The position numbers and the translations under genes are program-made. DNA of 64,000 nt from Salminus brasiliensis (taxonomy: Eukaryota; Chordata; Actinopteri; Characiformes; Bryconidae): the NCBI RefSeq assembly GCF_030463535.1, contig NC_132893.1, positions 18,956,027-19,020,026 of the forward strand. Direction: 5' to 3'. The notes below the pieces were generated by a model, which was not told the origin of the DNA, ran no database searches, and saw nothing but the letters and a program-made list of their open reading frames with translations. Of the stretch, positions 1-12,626 are shown piece by piece. Each line of letters starts with the position of its first letter. Position 1 is the stretch's first letter.

Positions 1-235
1 GGGTCCTTGAGCAAGGCCCTTTACCCTCTCTGCTCCCCGGGCGCTGGAGTTGGCTGCCCACCGCTCTGGGTGTGTGTGTGTGCTCACTGCCCCTAACACA
101 TGTGTGTGTGAGTGTGTGTTCACTACCAGATGGGTTAAATGCGGAGGACACATTTCGCTGTACAGTCCACACTGTACAGTGACAAATACGTGCACCTTTA
201 CTATATCCAATACTGCCACCCTTGAAGTATAAGAT
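1..235 (+). repeat. SINE-like 3' segment with GT-rich core
   Basis: The stretch reads as a known style of fish short interspersed repeat: a 'gctccccgggcgctg' box, alternating GT/CA tracts, then 'gggttaaatgcggaggacac' and 'acagtgacaaatacg'. I recognise the layout from ostariophysan genomes but cannot name the family with certainty. The left edge is cut by the window. No gene is present. Confidence 0.5.
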
Positions 236-2245
236 TTGCTTTTTACCAGAGGTGTCAAGTAACTAAGTACAATTACTTCGTTACCTTACTTACCTTACAT
301 AGAAAATTCAGGAGCAATTATTTTTCAGCAGATTTTTTACTTCTACTCCTCACATTTTATCTGTACTTTCTATTCCTTACATTTTAAAAATAGCCTCGTT
401 ACTCCTATTTCATTTCTATTTTTTTTTATTCTGCACTATAGTGCACTATAGGCCCCTATGGCTCGGCCTAAGCTTTTGCCATTTGTTTTCCTTATATTAC
501 TTTTCTACCTTAAGTAGTTTTGAAACCAGTACTTGTACACTTTTTCTTGAGTAAAAAGCTTAAGTTGATACTTTAACTTCTATACAAGCCTTTTTAAACC
601 CTAGTATCTACTACACTTCTACCAGAGTAATGGTAATACTTTTGACACCTTTGCTTTTCACTCCTTTGAGTAAAATTTATTTAATCAGAAGAATGATATC
701 ACATGGATGGACCACCATGGTCCATGGTCCATGGCAAGTCTTCAGCAGTGAACCACAGACATGTTGATATTATCAGATAAATACAGACAGACTGTAATAT
801 TCCTGTAATATTTACGCTGATAAATAAAGTTCTAAAGTACTAAATTGCTGCTTACATTAGCAGAAACATTAATGTCAGCACATATAATTGTTGTTGTGAT
901 ACCGGAACTTTGATACACGTACTCATATTTGATACAGAAAGAGGGGATGTCCAGTAATGTCCAGCTTCATGCCAGTTTCAGCCAAGAACAGATCACACGC
1001 AGGCAACAGGGCTTTAAAAGGGGGAATTAAAGTTTTAAAGATTTGCCTACATTCAGAGGATCAGAAACATCTGCTGGGCCTTCAGCAGGAATTTCAAACA
1101 CCTTTCAAATTAAGTTCACAATAAGAACCAAATGCAGTCATAAAATGATAAATGCCACCCACTGCGTTCTACATGCACTAGAGTTTTATATAGTACTGAC
1201 TCATAATGATAGAGGAACCATTTACAGTGCTATATAAAATCATTTTATAAAATATTATATTAAGAAAAAAGACAACGCATGTCTATTTTTGCTGTTTTTT
1301 TTACTTTTTAACTATCTGAACTCAGCACTTTACACTGTGTCAAAATTTCCCAATTAATGGACCAAAGATTTAACATGTCAACACACACTTTAACGTGTTA
1401 TTTCTTTTTAATGCAAATTCATCTTTAAACCAAATTTGACCCCAACTACCTCCCTAGGTCACTCTCTTTACAGAGCCTAGTAACGCATTAGCGCTTTTAT
1501 TGAGCGATGTATACACAGCGTAAAGATTACACTTTATTTATGAATTTATGAAATATGGATTATTCATAATTACCTCTCGTTCTCTTACCCCTTCCTCACC
1601 CATCTCTCTCTAACACACACAAGCACACACTATTGCTCCTGTAGCTCACTCTCTTTATAAAGCCTAGTGACATATTAGTAGTTTTATTGGTTCCTTTTAT
1701 TGATTCCTCTACATGGAACCACTGACTTTACTAAAAGCCCTTTTAAGAATATACCGTTATGTTAACTGTTAAATCGGTTAAAATCGCTTGTTTTTTACCA
1801 TCAAAAGTCCTAAACAAAGCATAATATAAAAAACATAATATCTTTGTATTTTTAATCCCCTTCCATGGTTTAGTATCCGCCATGTGTAACGAAATTCATT
1901 TCTAATGCTTCTCATTCGCCTGGTGTGAAAGAAAATTTAGAACCTTTGCAACCTGTGAGCAGCTGATGGGAAACTGGACTGGACTCTACTCTGGAGGAAC
2001 ATATTCACCTCTTCCATAAACTTCGCTCACCAGTTGACTCACTGCAAATCACTTCAGATTTTATATTATTCCCCTCCACTCGTTCCAACAAACTGTGTTC
2101 CAAGTGCTCTTTTGGTGCTGTTGGTACATTTATAAATGTTGCCTGGCAGTATGCCTCAGCCAAATATCTTTGGGAAAGTGGAAAAAATTAGTTATCTTCT
2201 CTTTTACGCTCTAAACTAAGTGTTCTATGTAGTACTAAACAGAGA
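236..2245. other. Gene-free AT-rich stretch
   Basis: No exon-like open frame or recognisable protein match is seen. The sequence is AT-rich with scattered short repeats, including a small CCATGG-containing palindromic run near 708-732. It appears to be old intergenic sequence. Confidence 0.5.
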
Positions 2246-2400
2246 TTTCTTTGAGTAGCAACGAGAGTGAAACCCTTGCTGGAGCTATACAGAACCATTT
2301 TATAAAAGCTTCTATAAAGAAGAATATACAAGAGGGTTTTCTTGTACATGAAGATCCATTTAGCCGCACAAAAAAAAACACTTACGTATTTAAACGGCTG
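2246..2400. repeat. Dispersed repeat, copy A (pair with 6300-6425)
   Basis: Both copies contain 'gctatacagaaccatttt' (or 'atttc'), followed by 'ataaaagcttctataaag' and 'aagaatacaagggttt'-like sequence. The family is full of paired ggttct/agaacc words and can fold back on itself, as expected of a short non-autonomous DNA element. Related 'agaacc...ggttct' words recur near 37195-37290 and 41395-41530. Confidence 0.55.
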
Positions 2401-2404
2401 GAAT

Positions 2405-3182
2405 GACCTGGATTTCTGCATCGATTACTAATAAAATGTGGTCTGACTGTCCACACTGAGTAAACCTCCGAAGTGCAGGCTAGAAAAAGTAAGTGAACCC
2501 TTTGGAATTATCTGGATTTCTGCCCTGATTACTAATAAAATGTGGCCCGATTGTCCACATTGAGTAAATCTCCAAAGTGCAGGCTAGAAAAAGTAAGTGA
2601 ACCCTTTGGAATTACTTGGAGTTCTGCATCTATTACTAATAAAATGTGTTCCAATTGTCCAAATTGCATAAATCTCCATAGTGCAGGCTAGAAAATTGTT
2701 ATTGATAACCGGTAGATCCCTTTTTAGCAGCAATCACCTACACCATTTCCAAAAGATTTACAAAACATTGAGAAGGAAATCTGGAGCATTCCTCCCTGCA
2801 AAGGTGTTTCAGTTCATCAACATTTCTGGAATGCCTTGCGTGCACAACCCTTTTCAGGTCATGCCACAGCATCTCGATAGGGTTAAGGTCAGGACTCTGA
2901 CTCAGGCATTCCAAAACATAAGTCTTTCATTTTTAACCATTCTTTAGATGCTTTACTTTTGGGTCATGTTTTTATCCTGTTGCATCACTCAACATGTCTT
3001 CAGCTTAAGGTTCAGACATCTAGGCCCTGAAGCAGCAAAGCAGCCCCAAACCATAATGCTCCACCTCTATCTCATCTGTCCACAGAACATTTTTTCTAAT
3101 CTCGTTTCCTTAATTAAACGTCTTTCGCAGCTCCCAGACAAGTCATTAACATAGAGATTCACTTACTTTTTCTAGCCTGCAC
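2405..3182 (-). mobile_element. Tc1/mariner-like relic with triplicated terminal segment
   Basis: The left end carries three direct copies of a 104-bp unit; equivalent points fall at 2409, 2513 and 2617. Each includes 'gtgcaggctagaaaa', and the first two continue 'agtaagtgaaccctttgg'. The right end (about 3158-3182) carries the inverse, 'cacttactttttctagcctg'. The interior contains antisense words typical of Tc1 transposase genes, such as 'gcagccccaaaccataatg' (about 3041) and 'gggttaaggtcaggactc' (about 2880). No intact transposase frame survives, so this is a dead, internally deleted copy. Confidence 0.75.
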
Positions 3183-4685
3183 TGTGTACAACACTGCACT
3201 CAATAAAAAACATGAACAGTACAACTGTCTGTGAATAATTAGTTTAGTAAGATTGCGTCAATGGCCAGCAGAAATGGCCACTGGCAGGTACCATCAAGCA
3301 AATGCAACCACAGTGACCACCGTGTGTGCATATTTGTGTGTGTTGTGGTCAGCTTTTAGTCTTGTATGTTTGTGTGTTTTCTGGTCCACTATCCATTATA
3401 TATAAATGTTACATGAAAAATAAAATGAATGTGAACTAACATTAGCTCTTGCAGCATTTTAGACAGCAGACTACTAGAAGCAGACTAATGAAGTTGTGTG
3501 GCTCCTCTGTGGTCAGAGTTATCATACCCATATGAGTAACTCTGGGTCTAAGCTGAATTTCGCTATGACTGAACCTTATATAAGAGTCAAAATGTGAACT
3601 TTGCCACAGGCGAGCTAACCCTGCTGCACACTGAACTGATATCGTAAGACAAACTAAAAAAATAAATACTCCAAAACCAACCACCAAGATTTGTCAAATG
3701 TGGTGGCTAAACGTCTGGCAGTAGTAGAGTACAGTCTGATCAGCAGAAGTTCTTCTACAATAGCTTTAAAGTCTATCAGTCTACTTACTTTAATGCAGTA
3801 TCACTACCGTGTGCAGGAGTGTTAGCCTGCTTGTAGCATGTATGGTATTATTCATATTTTGAGTGCTTAAAGACATCCTAACTCAGATGATCCAGTGGCA
3901 TTTGGGAGAAAAGTGCAAATTGCAAAATGACGCATGACCTCAGTGGTCTGTTTCACACAGAGTTGTGTTATATTGTTTCTCAGTTATGACAAAATATGCA
4001 CTGGTGCTGCACTGTTGTGACACATGCTGATATAAAGAAAGAGAAAAAAATATACTGAATGGGATACTAATATAATTAATGTAATTATATGTATTAGTAT
4101 TGTAACAAGGACACAGAAAGTCTAGTCCAATCGCTAAAGTAGTTCCCAGCAATTTCAAGGGTGGTTTTAAACAACAGGGAGTAAAAACATTCAGTTGGAA
4201 GAACTTTAGAGACTGTGTAGGGAGTTTTGAACAACAGCAAGGTTAGTCATTAGTTATTACATGTCTACTGAAGAGCAGGTGTTGCTTCGTGTTTAAAGAT
4301 ACTGCAGGATGTTCAGAATATGGGCATTTAATCAACTGTAGTTCCCTGCACTTACATTTTGTGCTCAGTGTGTCGGAATATAAAGCACTGCTTAGGAACC
4401 CATGCAGCTACAGTGCAACTGAAGCATACCACTGAAAGCTATTTGAGTACTAACAGTGCCCCCTTGTGGGGAGCATGCTAAAGGTGCCCAAGAGGTCCTT
4501 TACATCTAAAAACATATTGTCCCAATATGTCCCAAATTTAACTGACATAATTTGGCAGTTGTCTTTTATATTGTCGAAATGTCGAAACGGATGATTGAAG
4601 GTTTGCCACTTTGGAGAAGCAAGGTTTTTGCGTGACATCAACTATTAAAATTTCTCTGTATCTATGGCTCCAAATATATGCGGAG
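3183..4685. other. Gene-free stretch
   Basis: No convincing exon, RNA gene or intact element was found. Open frames here are short, lack similarity I recognise and have no splice context. Confidence 0.45.
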
Positions 4686-4689
4686 CCAC

Positions 4690-4895
4690 ACATAGCTTGA
4701 TATAGTCCCCGTTTACACCTGGTCACTTCATGGATCATGAGTATCAGGATTATATCTGGATCTGGATAAGGCCAAAGCCACACCCAGGGCTCATTTAAAG
4801 CAGATACAAATCCCACTCAAACCACTTTAGTGAGGTGAGGTGGTCTGAGATGCATTTGAGCCACATGTTCACGTTGTAGCAGTGTAAACTCCTCG
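4690..4895 (-). repeat. Dispersed repeat, inverted copy of 43200-43410
   Basis: Read in reverse complement, this stretch matches the one in an eva1c intron at 43200-43410. Shared words include 'gtttacactgct', 'atgtggctcaaatg', 'cagaccacctc', 'agtggtttgagtg' and 'ggccttatccaga'. It looks like a non-autonomous DNA transposon of the hAT type, but no terminal repeat was traced with certainty. Confidence 0.6.
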
Positions 4896-5164
4896 GTCTC
4901 TCCAAGACTCATTCAAAAATCTAGATACTAGTCACTAGTCTTAACGGCTCTTTGAGAGATTATATATTCAGAACCACTTTTTAATAAAGCACCCTTGAAG
5001 AACCTTTTTAAGTAGCACCAAAAAGGGTTCTACTCTCATTACAAGCACTAAACAGACCCCGTTTTCCAGTTACCAAAAGCAGAAGAGCTACTGTAGAGCT
5101 GAACCCAGTGAGGGAAAGCACCCAGTCCAACAATATCAATAATAGTGATGTGAGCAGCATCTAC

Positions 5165-6690
5165 AGTTGCAAGAAAAGGTAAGTGAACCCTTTGGAATGA
5201 CCTGGATTTCTGCCTTGATTACTAATAAAATGTGGCCGGATTGTTCACATTGAGTAAATCTTCAAAGTGCAGGCTAAAAAGAGTAAGTCAACTAATAATA
5301 ATATATTTATTCATAATCTGTAATCACCTCCACCTCCAAACATTTTCTGTACCTGCATGTAAGATTGGCACAACATTAAGGAGGAATTTTGGACCATTTA
5401 GACATTTCTATAATGTATTGTGTAAATGATTTTCAAGCACTGATGCGTCCTTGAACAGCAAGTAAACCGATATCTGGACTACCTCAGCTGAGAACCAAAC
5501 TGCAGGTAAACTAGTGCTTGAAGTGGAAATAAGTGCCAGTACTCATTTATACACCTTATTTACATACTGATTTGAAATCAGCAAAATCACAGACATCTGA
5601 TACATTTTTACAGACGTATTTATAAGATTACTATGAATCAAAAATCTGATATGGAGAGGGCCGAAAAGACTACCGGCATGGCCTAGAGTGAAATCTAGAC
5701 ATGCTGGAACTATGTACTGCTGAGTATCAGCACAGTGGCTTATTTTTACTGGTAAGACTAAAAAAAAAAGCCAATCACAGGGAAGCGCATTTGGGCAAGG
5801 CTAAAAGCTAACCGGCGACAATAAGGAATAATTACTGTGTTTTTGTTGTAGTGTTTAAAACTATGCTAAAATGTGTTAATTCTATTGCCGTAAACCAGCC
5901 AATAAAAGCAGAGCTTATCAGCTTATTGACCAGCCATTCTCTAAGATCCACGGAAGACAAGCATCCAAGTTTTTTTCTGTCCTAACACCAAAGTGTTAAA
6001 ACGAACTTCCACTGAGTATCCGAAACACACACGCTCGCTGTCTTCAAACACAGTACTTAGGCGAAGTGTAGTGTGAGTACTGTGGTCTCCATACTGACTT
6101 TTGCATTTAGTAGCGTCTAAGCTTAGAGGCATCTGTTGGCTCCTAGTCATGTACAAACTAACTAAGGCTATTTTCTCAGTAAGTTGTAAGTTGCTCCGCA
6201 TTAGAACGCCTGCTAAATGTCTTAAAGTGAATAAATGGCCCTAGAATGTCAAACTGTATTTTCCTTGGTATATTTGCATAAAAAGTGTTCAGTACAGCAA
6301 GACTGGAACCGTTACTGGTGCTATACAGAACCATTTCATAAAAGCTTCTATAAAGAAGAATACAAGGGTTTCCTTGTATAAATGTAAAAACATTTACGCA
6401 CCTAAACGGTTCTTTGAGTTTAGATCCACCATGTTAGTGTTTGAAGTCAGCGAGCGACTCCCAGGGAAAGTTTGTTTCACCACTTCGGTGCCAGGACAGA
6501 AAAAAGCCTGGGCAGCTTGAAGGGCTCTTGGTGCAGATCGACGATAAGCTGATAAGCTCTGCTTTCATTGGTTTACGGCACTAAAAGTAGCATATTTTGG
6601 CATAGTTTTAAACATGCCAAACAAACACTTTTTTTAATATTTCATTAATATCAGTCCACTTACTTTTTCTAGCCTGCACTTTTGTAAGTC
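5165..6690. mobile_element. Region bounded by inverted Tc1-type ends
   Basis: Position 5172 onward contains 'aggtaagtgaaccctttgg' followed by most of the same 104-bp unit seen at 2409-2720. The opposite orientation, 'cacttactttttctagcctg', lies at about 6658. The two ends therefore face each other about 1.5 kb apart. The interior has no transposase similarity I can see and contains another repeat (6300-6425), so this may be two solo ends rather than one element. Confidence 0.45.
6300..6425. repeat. Dispersed repeat, copy B (pair with 2246-2400)
   Basis: This copy shares 'gctatacagaaccatttc', 'ataaaagcttctataaag' and the 'tacaagggtttccttgtata' fold-back word with the copy at 2246-2400, in the same orientation. 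Confidence 0.55.
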
Positions 6691-7220
6691 GCTCCTGATA
6701 AGAGCGTCTACTAAATGTTGCATGTGGACTTCAGTGGAAATGTAATGTTATTGTTTGTTTGCTTGTGTTTTGTTCTCACCAGCCCTCAGTAGAAGGAAAA
6801 TCACAGGTTTCATTCGTAGGGAAAGTAACAGGGTTGTAAGTAGGCCTCTAACGTTGCATCTGGGCATCTTTTTTCACCCCAGTCAAAGTCACACTCCTTT
6901 TATACATAAAAAAAAATTAAAAACTAATGAAATACTCAGTAAATGCCTTCTTTGGCACATTTAACTCACCGATGAACTGGTTTACAGACACTTGTGTGTC
7001 CACTGTTCTCTGTGGGAAAAGAATGAAGAATTAAAATGCATTGCTAATGTCAAAACATTTATACCCTTAAATCACAGCAATAGTACCAGCGATAATTCAC
7101 GATAAAGTCGTGTTTAATGTCTAAAATCACTGTGAAAAGCAGCTGAAAGAACAGAAGAGTTTCTTCTCACTTGAGGGCCACCTGCTGTCACATCATGGGT
7201 GGAGCTGTGAAGAGGAACTG

Positions 7221-7222
<2 letters not shown>

Positions 7223-7282
<60 letters not shown>
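7223..7282. repeat. (GA)n microsatellite
   Basis: About thirty uninterrupted GA dinucleotides. It produces a spurious polar open frame on the minus strand. Confidence 0.97.
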
Positions 7283-7284
<2 letters not shown>

Positions 7285-7854
7285 ATGAATGATCAGCCCT
7301 GGAGCCTCAGCATAACAGACGACCTCAGGACACAATAATGAATGAAAGTCAGCTCAGAAATCAGAGCACAGGACAGGGCACAGTCTAAACGATGCCATAG
7401 ATGTCGTCGTTGTTTTGGGCCATAGGCTTAGAGTTAGGCTAGCCTAGCTAACTTACTACTCACCACAGGAGAGCAGCAGAAACCAGGGCAGCAAAGTGAC
7501 ACTCCAGCCCCCTCGCTTAGTCATAGCACGCGTGTCACCTGCTGTAACGAGGCAGCTTCTCGTCGTTCTGGTTTATCGTAAGTCTACACCGCCGCGAAAA
7601 GACGCGCTTTGTGAAATAACATCACTGAGGCGTCCATGATGCTGAGCAGACCTGTGAGCGAGCAGCGGCCCCTGGCGGCGAGCTGGCGACCCAGCGCAGC
7701 AGCACACAAAGGCTCCTTCAGGTCCTCTCTCTGCATTGATTAGAGACTGATTCACAGCGGGGCGCGAGGATTTTTAATAAACCTGCCTAAAGATGAATTA
7801 TGAAATGAAGTCACTCACAGGTGGTCTGGGTTTCTTCTGAAGGTTTGTTTGTAT

Positions 7855-7880
7855 GTCTGTGTGTGTGTGTGTGTGTGGGG
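7855..7880. repeat. (GT)n microsatellite
   Basis: A short GT run followed by a G-rich patch (about 7877-7890). Confidence 0.9.
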
Positions 7881-8204
7881 AGGGGGGTCTGATTGGTCAC
7901 GTGACCAGAGCCATTTACTTGAACCTGAGAAGAACAATGACATTAGGACAGCATGGTGGGGTGTAGAGCCTGATCCCACCTAGAATACAACCTATCGTTT
8001 TTTATAGAATACAACTTATTTGTATTCTACTGTGTGTCTGTCCAAGAAGTAAAGTTGATGCACTTTATTGGCGCTAATGCTTAATTGATCTACAGTGTAT
8101 TTAGCTAGCTAGTTCTGTAAGACTCCTGGTCTTATAGGCAAGGACGGTAGCTAAAATAAACCCAGAAGACTAATTCATATTTAACTGATAATTAGCAGGG
8201 GGGC

Positions 8205-8229
8205 AAAAAAAAAAAAAAAAAAAAAAAAA
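8205..8229. repeat. Poly-A tract
   Basis: Twenty-five consecutive A residues followed by C and more A-rich sequence. It could be the tail of an old retroposed copy, but no recognisable body precedes it. Confidence 0.85.
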
Positions 8230-8435
8230 CCCCAAAAAGAACCATAATAATAACAACAACACTTGAATGAAATAGATCTGTCACTGGTACGACTAGCAAA
8301 CCAGTGTTCAAAACACAGCATATACTGGATTTGCTGTTTTAAGCCTGGCAAAACCTGGACCTCTGATTTATTAGGTCCAGATTTTTAGATTTAGATATCT
8401 GTATTATCATCCATATTATTATCATCTATATTATT

Positions 8436-8479
8436 ATTATGTGACAAGACAGTTACTACTCCATCCACCACATTCCCAC

Positions 8480-8516
<37 letters not shown>

Positions 8517-8575
8517 AGTATTAACTGTCACATAATAATAACAATAGTAATAATAATAATATATAAAACGATATA

Positions 8576-8621
<46 letters not shown>

Positions 8622-8622
8622 T
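8436..8622. repeat. (TA)n tracts inside an inverted repeat
   Basis: Arms at about 8438-8464 ('gtgacaagacagttactact' then 'ccat') and 8513-8537 ('atggagtattaactgtcaca' then 'taata') are inverted copies of each other. Between them lie a short spacer and a (TA)n run. A second long (TA)n run follows at about 8579-8620. The arms could extrude as a hairpin or cruciform. Confidence 0.8.
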
Positions 8623-8629
8623 GTAAAGA

Positions 8630-10280
8630 GGAATGGTGGGACCAAATCATATCTAGTCGGTGGTGGGCCAAGGGAAGCTGATCAGTCGTAGAGCAACAAA
8701 TGGGCTATAGTCAAGAACTGTGTACTTATAAGGGTACATGTTTCTGCTAAAGTGGCCAATGAGTGTAAATGTACAGGACACTCTTTTTTAAAAAAATGTT
8801 CTTGCAGGTTCCTGAGTGATGTATTCTTCAAAGTGTCGGTCCTGTCATCAGGAGGTTGCTGGTAGGATCCCCAGTGATGCCACAGTCATTCATGGCTGGG
8901 TTAACGGTAAGACCACTCCTCAATGCAAGACCCCTTCAAGTTTGGACCCCGTCTCGAACTTGGGATGCCGGGTGCTTTATGACTCTTCTATCTGACATTG
9001 CTCATGGTGACATTTAGCTTATGTGCAGCTGCTCCAGAGCATCTCATTCTTTTGGCAGTTCCTTTTGATGGAGATTATGCAACCTGTGTGTGTAAATGCC
9101 TATCTATTAGAAATCATTTTGGAGGCATGGTTTAGATCATTATTCTGCTGACAGATCCAACCGCAGCCTAGTCTTAGCCTCCTGGTAGAGGTTTTTAATC
9201 AAATCTTAAATATTTAATGAAGTCCATGACCCATAAGATTCCTTTGGGAGAAGAATAGCCATTTAACATCACAGATCCATCGCTCCACTTCACAATAGGG
9301 ATTAGTTTCTTTATTGCATGACTGCAACTCTTTCTGTATCAAATCGATCTCTGGGATGCCTTCCAAGTCATGTCCGTGATGGCATCTGCTACAGTTCAGT
9401 TCAGGTCAGGACTCAGTTTCATCTGGAAGGTACAAAGTTACGCAAGACTTGTTTGCAGTCATGTAATGAATTTAATGATGACATTAATTTTTTGAGGATG
9501 TAAATAAATTAACCGAAACTAGCTGGGAAAGCTCTTAGTCCCATATAACTGTAATGCCCAAAGCAGCCATAAATATACTGTAAGAGACCCAAGACCCCAC
9601 ATTTTGGCATCTACAGTGATCCTCTCAACTAAAGGATGATTTTTTTCCTCGAAGCCAATTCTGAGGAACATGAAATACAAAGTACAGGGAAGAGAATACA
9701 TCTCTTTCAAATTCTGAAGAGTAAATGCCATCTTTAGATGATCTTCTCCAGGTTGATAAATGACTAAAAGAGTGTATAAAAGTGTTTGAAAAGTCACATA
9801 TCTATACCCCAGTATGTTAAAGACACACAAAGAACACCATCACTGTGTAAATAAATGAATAATATGAATGGGAATATAGCCTGTCTATCAAGTGCTTTTT
9901 GTTCAACTGTGTTTCTACAGTCTTATGGCCGTTTGAGCACCTCTGATCAAATAATGTTTTTAAAACACTGTAAAATCTTTAAATCTGAATATGCCATACT
10001 TACATTTCTTTCGTTTTTTTCCCGTAGAGCATTTTCACTAAGACATTCAACAAAATAGGTGTCCAGTGTTCTACATACACTGTCTGTCGTCTGTCTTTCT
10101 GTAGCTTTACTCATTTTACTTCTCATTTCCCTTCCCATCCTTTGGTAAAGATGCCATTAATTGAAGAAAGGGAGAACAGGCGATCCCTTGAAAATGTATT
10201 ATTGCATTTCATAATACAAAATACTGCATTTTCTTTTGATATATTTCTGTCAATGCAATACAAACACAGTCCTTGACAGT
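8630..10280. other. Gene-free stretch with possible antisense transposase debris
   Basis: No gene was recognised. Around 9020-9310 some wording ('ttctgctgacagatccaac', 'cgctccacttcacaatagg') resembles reverse-strand Tc1 transposase sequence in fish, but frames are broken and termini were not found. The short open frames at 9318-10320 are not convincing genes. Confidence 0.35.
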
Positions 10281-10284
10281 GGTC

Positions 10285-10500
10285 TGGTGTGAAATGGTTC
10301 ATTGTTGAGATACTTACCAACCCAATTGTTTTTATAATGGTGGTGATAGATACCAGAGATCATGATGTCCCCCAAGTACAAGTACTGTGGGGAAAAATGT
10401 GGAGATCTTGCCCTGTATGTACCTCTCCACCATGTGTTTTAGGCCAAACCCCTTCTCAAAACTATCATCATAAGAAAACATGATAATTTCATGTAATACT
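10285..10500 (+). repeat. Dispersed repeat shared with 24680-24770 and 49600-49760
   Basis: The motif 'gaaatggttcat' followed by 'tataatggtggtgatag' recurs near 49638 ('gaaatggttcatcgtagag', then 'tatagtggtggtgatagg') and in part near 24690 ('acagtggtggtgacagg'). The copy at 49536-50095 has matching terminal inverted repeats, so this one is probably a damaged relative. Confidence 0.5.
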
Positions 10501-11129
10501 TTCTATAAGGTGGCTTTGAGAGGCTCTTCAGACATCTGATACCACCACTGTAAACAAAAGAGTGGGAGCATTTCACGCCAAACCACCCTGAAAGCAGTGT
10601 TGTGTTCTGGGGCCTTGAGTGAATTGGGAATTTTGAGACTGTTCAGGACCTACAAAGTTCACTACATAGGGAGTACAGAGTCCCTTAGTGAAGTCAAGCA
10701 GCATAAGTAAGTCACTCAGTGCTTTCAAACATTTTTGGTCTGTAAGAAGAAACTTACAGTACATGAGCAGGACAACATGTAGCTACCAACTATGATATTC
10801 CATTTGTCAGAAGCTTTTTTTGTTTGTTTTTCAGGGGTAACGAGACTTTGAAATCACCCTGTCCAAGGATGGAAGAACAATAACACAGCTCATGGATATT
10901 GCGACTTTGGTGAACATCTGTACCGTATAGGAGCGTGAGGAAATCGTACTTGTCCAGCACTCAAAGTCATGGTAGGGAGAGGTTGAAACACAAGCAGGCC
11001 GGCATAATGAAGACAAGGAACAGACAAGGATCAGAATTTGGGTGGAAAACAGACATTGCAAAGACAGGTTGAAACTAAGAGTTATATATCAAGTGGGCAA
11101 TGGATCCAGGGATGAGCTGCAGTTGTATG

Positions 11130-11915
11130 ATATTAGGAGTATAACAGGGAGACACAATACCAAATCTCACCAACAGGGGGAGAGCACATCATGAGATGCA
11201 GCCCTGAAGTGCCCAACATTTGGGCCTGGACAGTATAATGCCCCATGAAAGGGAGTGGAGTACTGGTCAGGGCAAGGGTCCGGAACTGGAGAAGCCTGGG
11301 GAGCAGGAGCAGGAGCCCTGCAAGAAGCTGGAACTGGAGCGGCCAGGGGAGCCGGGACCAGAGGGACATGGTTAATAGAGATCAGAGCTGTATCATTAAC
11401 AGCAATAAAAACTGACCTAGGAACCAGAACTGGATCTGCTCTGGGGACCGGCACTGGAGCTGCTTTGGAAGTACTAATGGCACAGTTGGTACTGGCCTCG
11501 GTAACAGGATGTAGAGCGATCTTGGAAGGAGGAACAGGAACAGCCTTTACAGTTGGAACTGACCTGGAAACAGGAACAGGAAATGAAGGGTCAGCTCCAT
11601 GCATAGGTGGATGACAAGTGTGCACTCAACGTAGCCTGGGGCCAGGCAGCCCTGCAGTGATGCCCATGAAGGAAGGCGGTTATTAAGAGCTTTTGAAAGT
11701 GCTTTGAGAGCCTCTTCCTCTTCCTCAAGCTGAAGGTTAAACGTGAGCTGGAAAAGATCCCATAAATTAGCCAGCAAATGAGTAGCCTTACTCTGAAAAG
11801 CCCACACGTAAGCTGCCCTCTGCAAGGCAGGCCCTCTTAGTAGGGAAGTTATGAGATCTACATGGGCCTTCTCAGTGTGGTACAGCCCACATGTTGGGAC
11901 CAATAAATCTGGCAC
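11130..11915 (-). mobile_element. Broken gag-like retroelement fragment (Ty3/gypsy type)
   Basis: On the minus strand, 11915-11547 encodes a helical segment with 'HVDLITSLLRGPALQRAAY', resembling the gag capsid pattern of Ty3/gypsy retroelements (a hydrophobic SLL-G-AL-WA core). A second, overlapping minus-strand frame (11625-11167) encodes a Pro/Ala/Val/Ser-rich tract with repeated 'PVP' and 'PAP' words. The frames are offset, so at least one frameshift has broken the reading frame. No protease, polymerase or integrase motifs and no LTRs were seen. The family call is inferred from pattern only; it is a decayed fragment without expected function. Confidence 0.45.
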
Positions 11916-12574
11916 TCATCCATCAAGCCACCAAACTTCTCCATGGACCCATCAGATGTCCTGGGGAAGAGCCTTTAGGAAAGGCTTGCTGTTTTGTAGG
12001 CATGCTCTGCTGCTCGCCGCTCGCATCCTTTTTAGGTGAAGTGTTCTGTGATGCACAGGAGAGTGAGGCCGGCTGCAGTGCAGTATAGGTGTATTAGAGA
12101 TTGTCCAACAAGCTACATTAAATGTAAATGTGAATGTATTGTAGGCTTAAACTAATGAATAACTTAAACTAATGAATAATAGGGGGCCTCCTCGGCAGGT
12201 AGGGCCCATTTTTTTGTATATGTGTAAGAAGAATCCACTCGCTCCCCTGGGTTTGATTTTATTCAAGTCTTGTAGTCAATTTTTTATTCAAGGGGGTGGG
12301 TGCTGGAGAGATGAAGTGACCACTAGGTTTTTAAGCTTTTAACCTGGCACTGGTCCCAGTTTGCATCCTAGCTTTCACTGTACTGTATGGTGAGTTTGAG
12401 CTCCCTTTCTGCAGACGCTGGCACAGGAGAAGCCACAGTCACAAGGCCTTCCAATAACTAGCCTAGTGGTGATGTGCCTGCTGCTAGTGTCAACAGCACA
12501 AAGTGGGTGTTGCGTTTTACAGTGCCACCAGCTTTGGGCTTTACATTTTGGGGGCTTAAATGTAATAAGTAGGA

Positions 12575-12626
12575 ATTAATATAATATAATATAATATAAT
12601 ATAATATAATATAATATAATATAATA
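12575..12626. repeat. (AATAT)n pentanucleotide microsatellite
   Basis: About nine to ten copies of 'aatat' starting near 12577. Confidence 0.95.

Noticed and set aside
11255-11614. Plus-strand Gly/Ala/Thr-rich frame
   Set aside because: Shadow of the minus-strand Pro/Ala-rich gag-like fragment.
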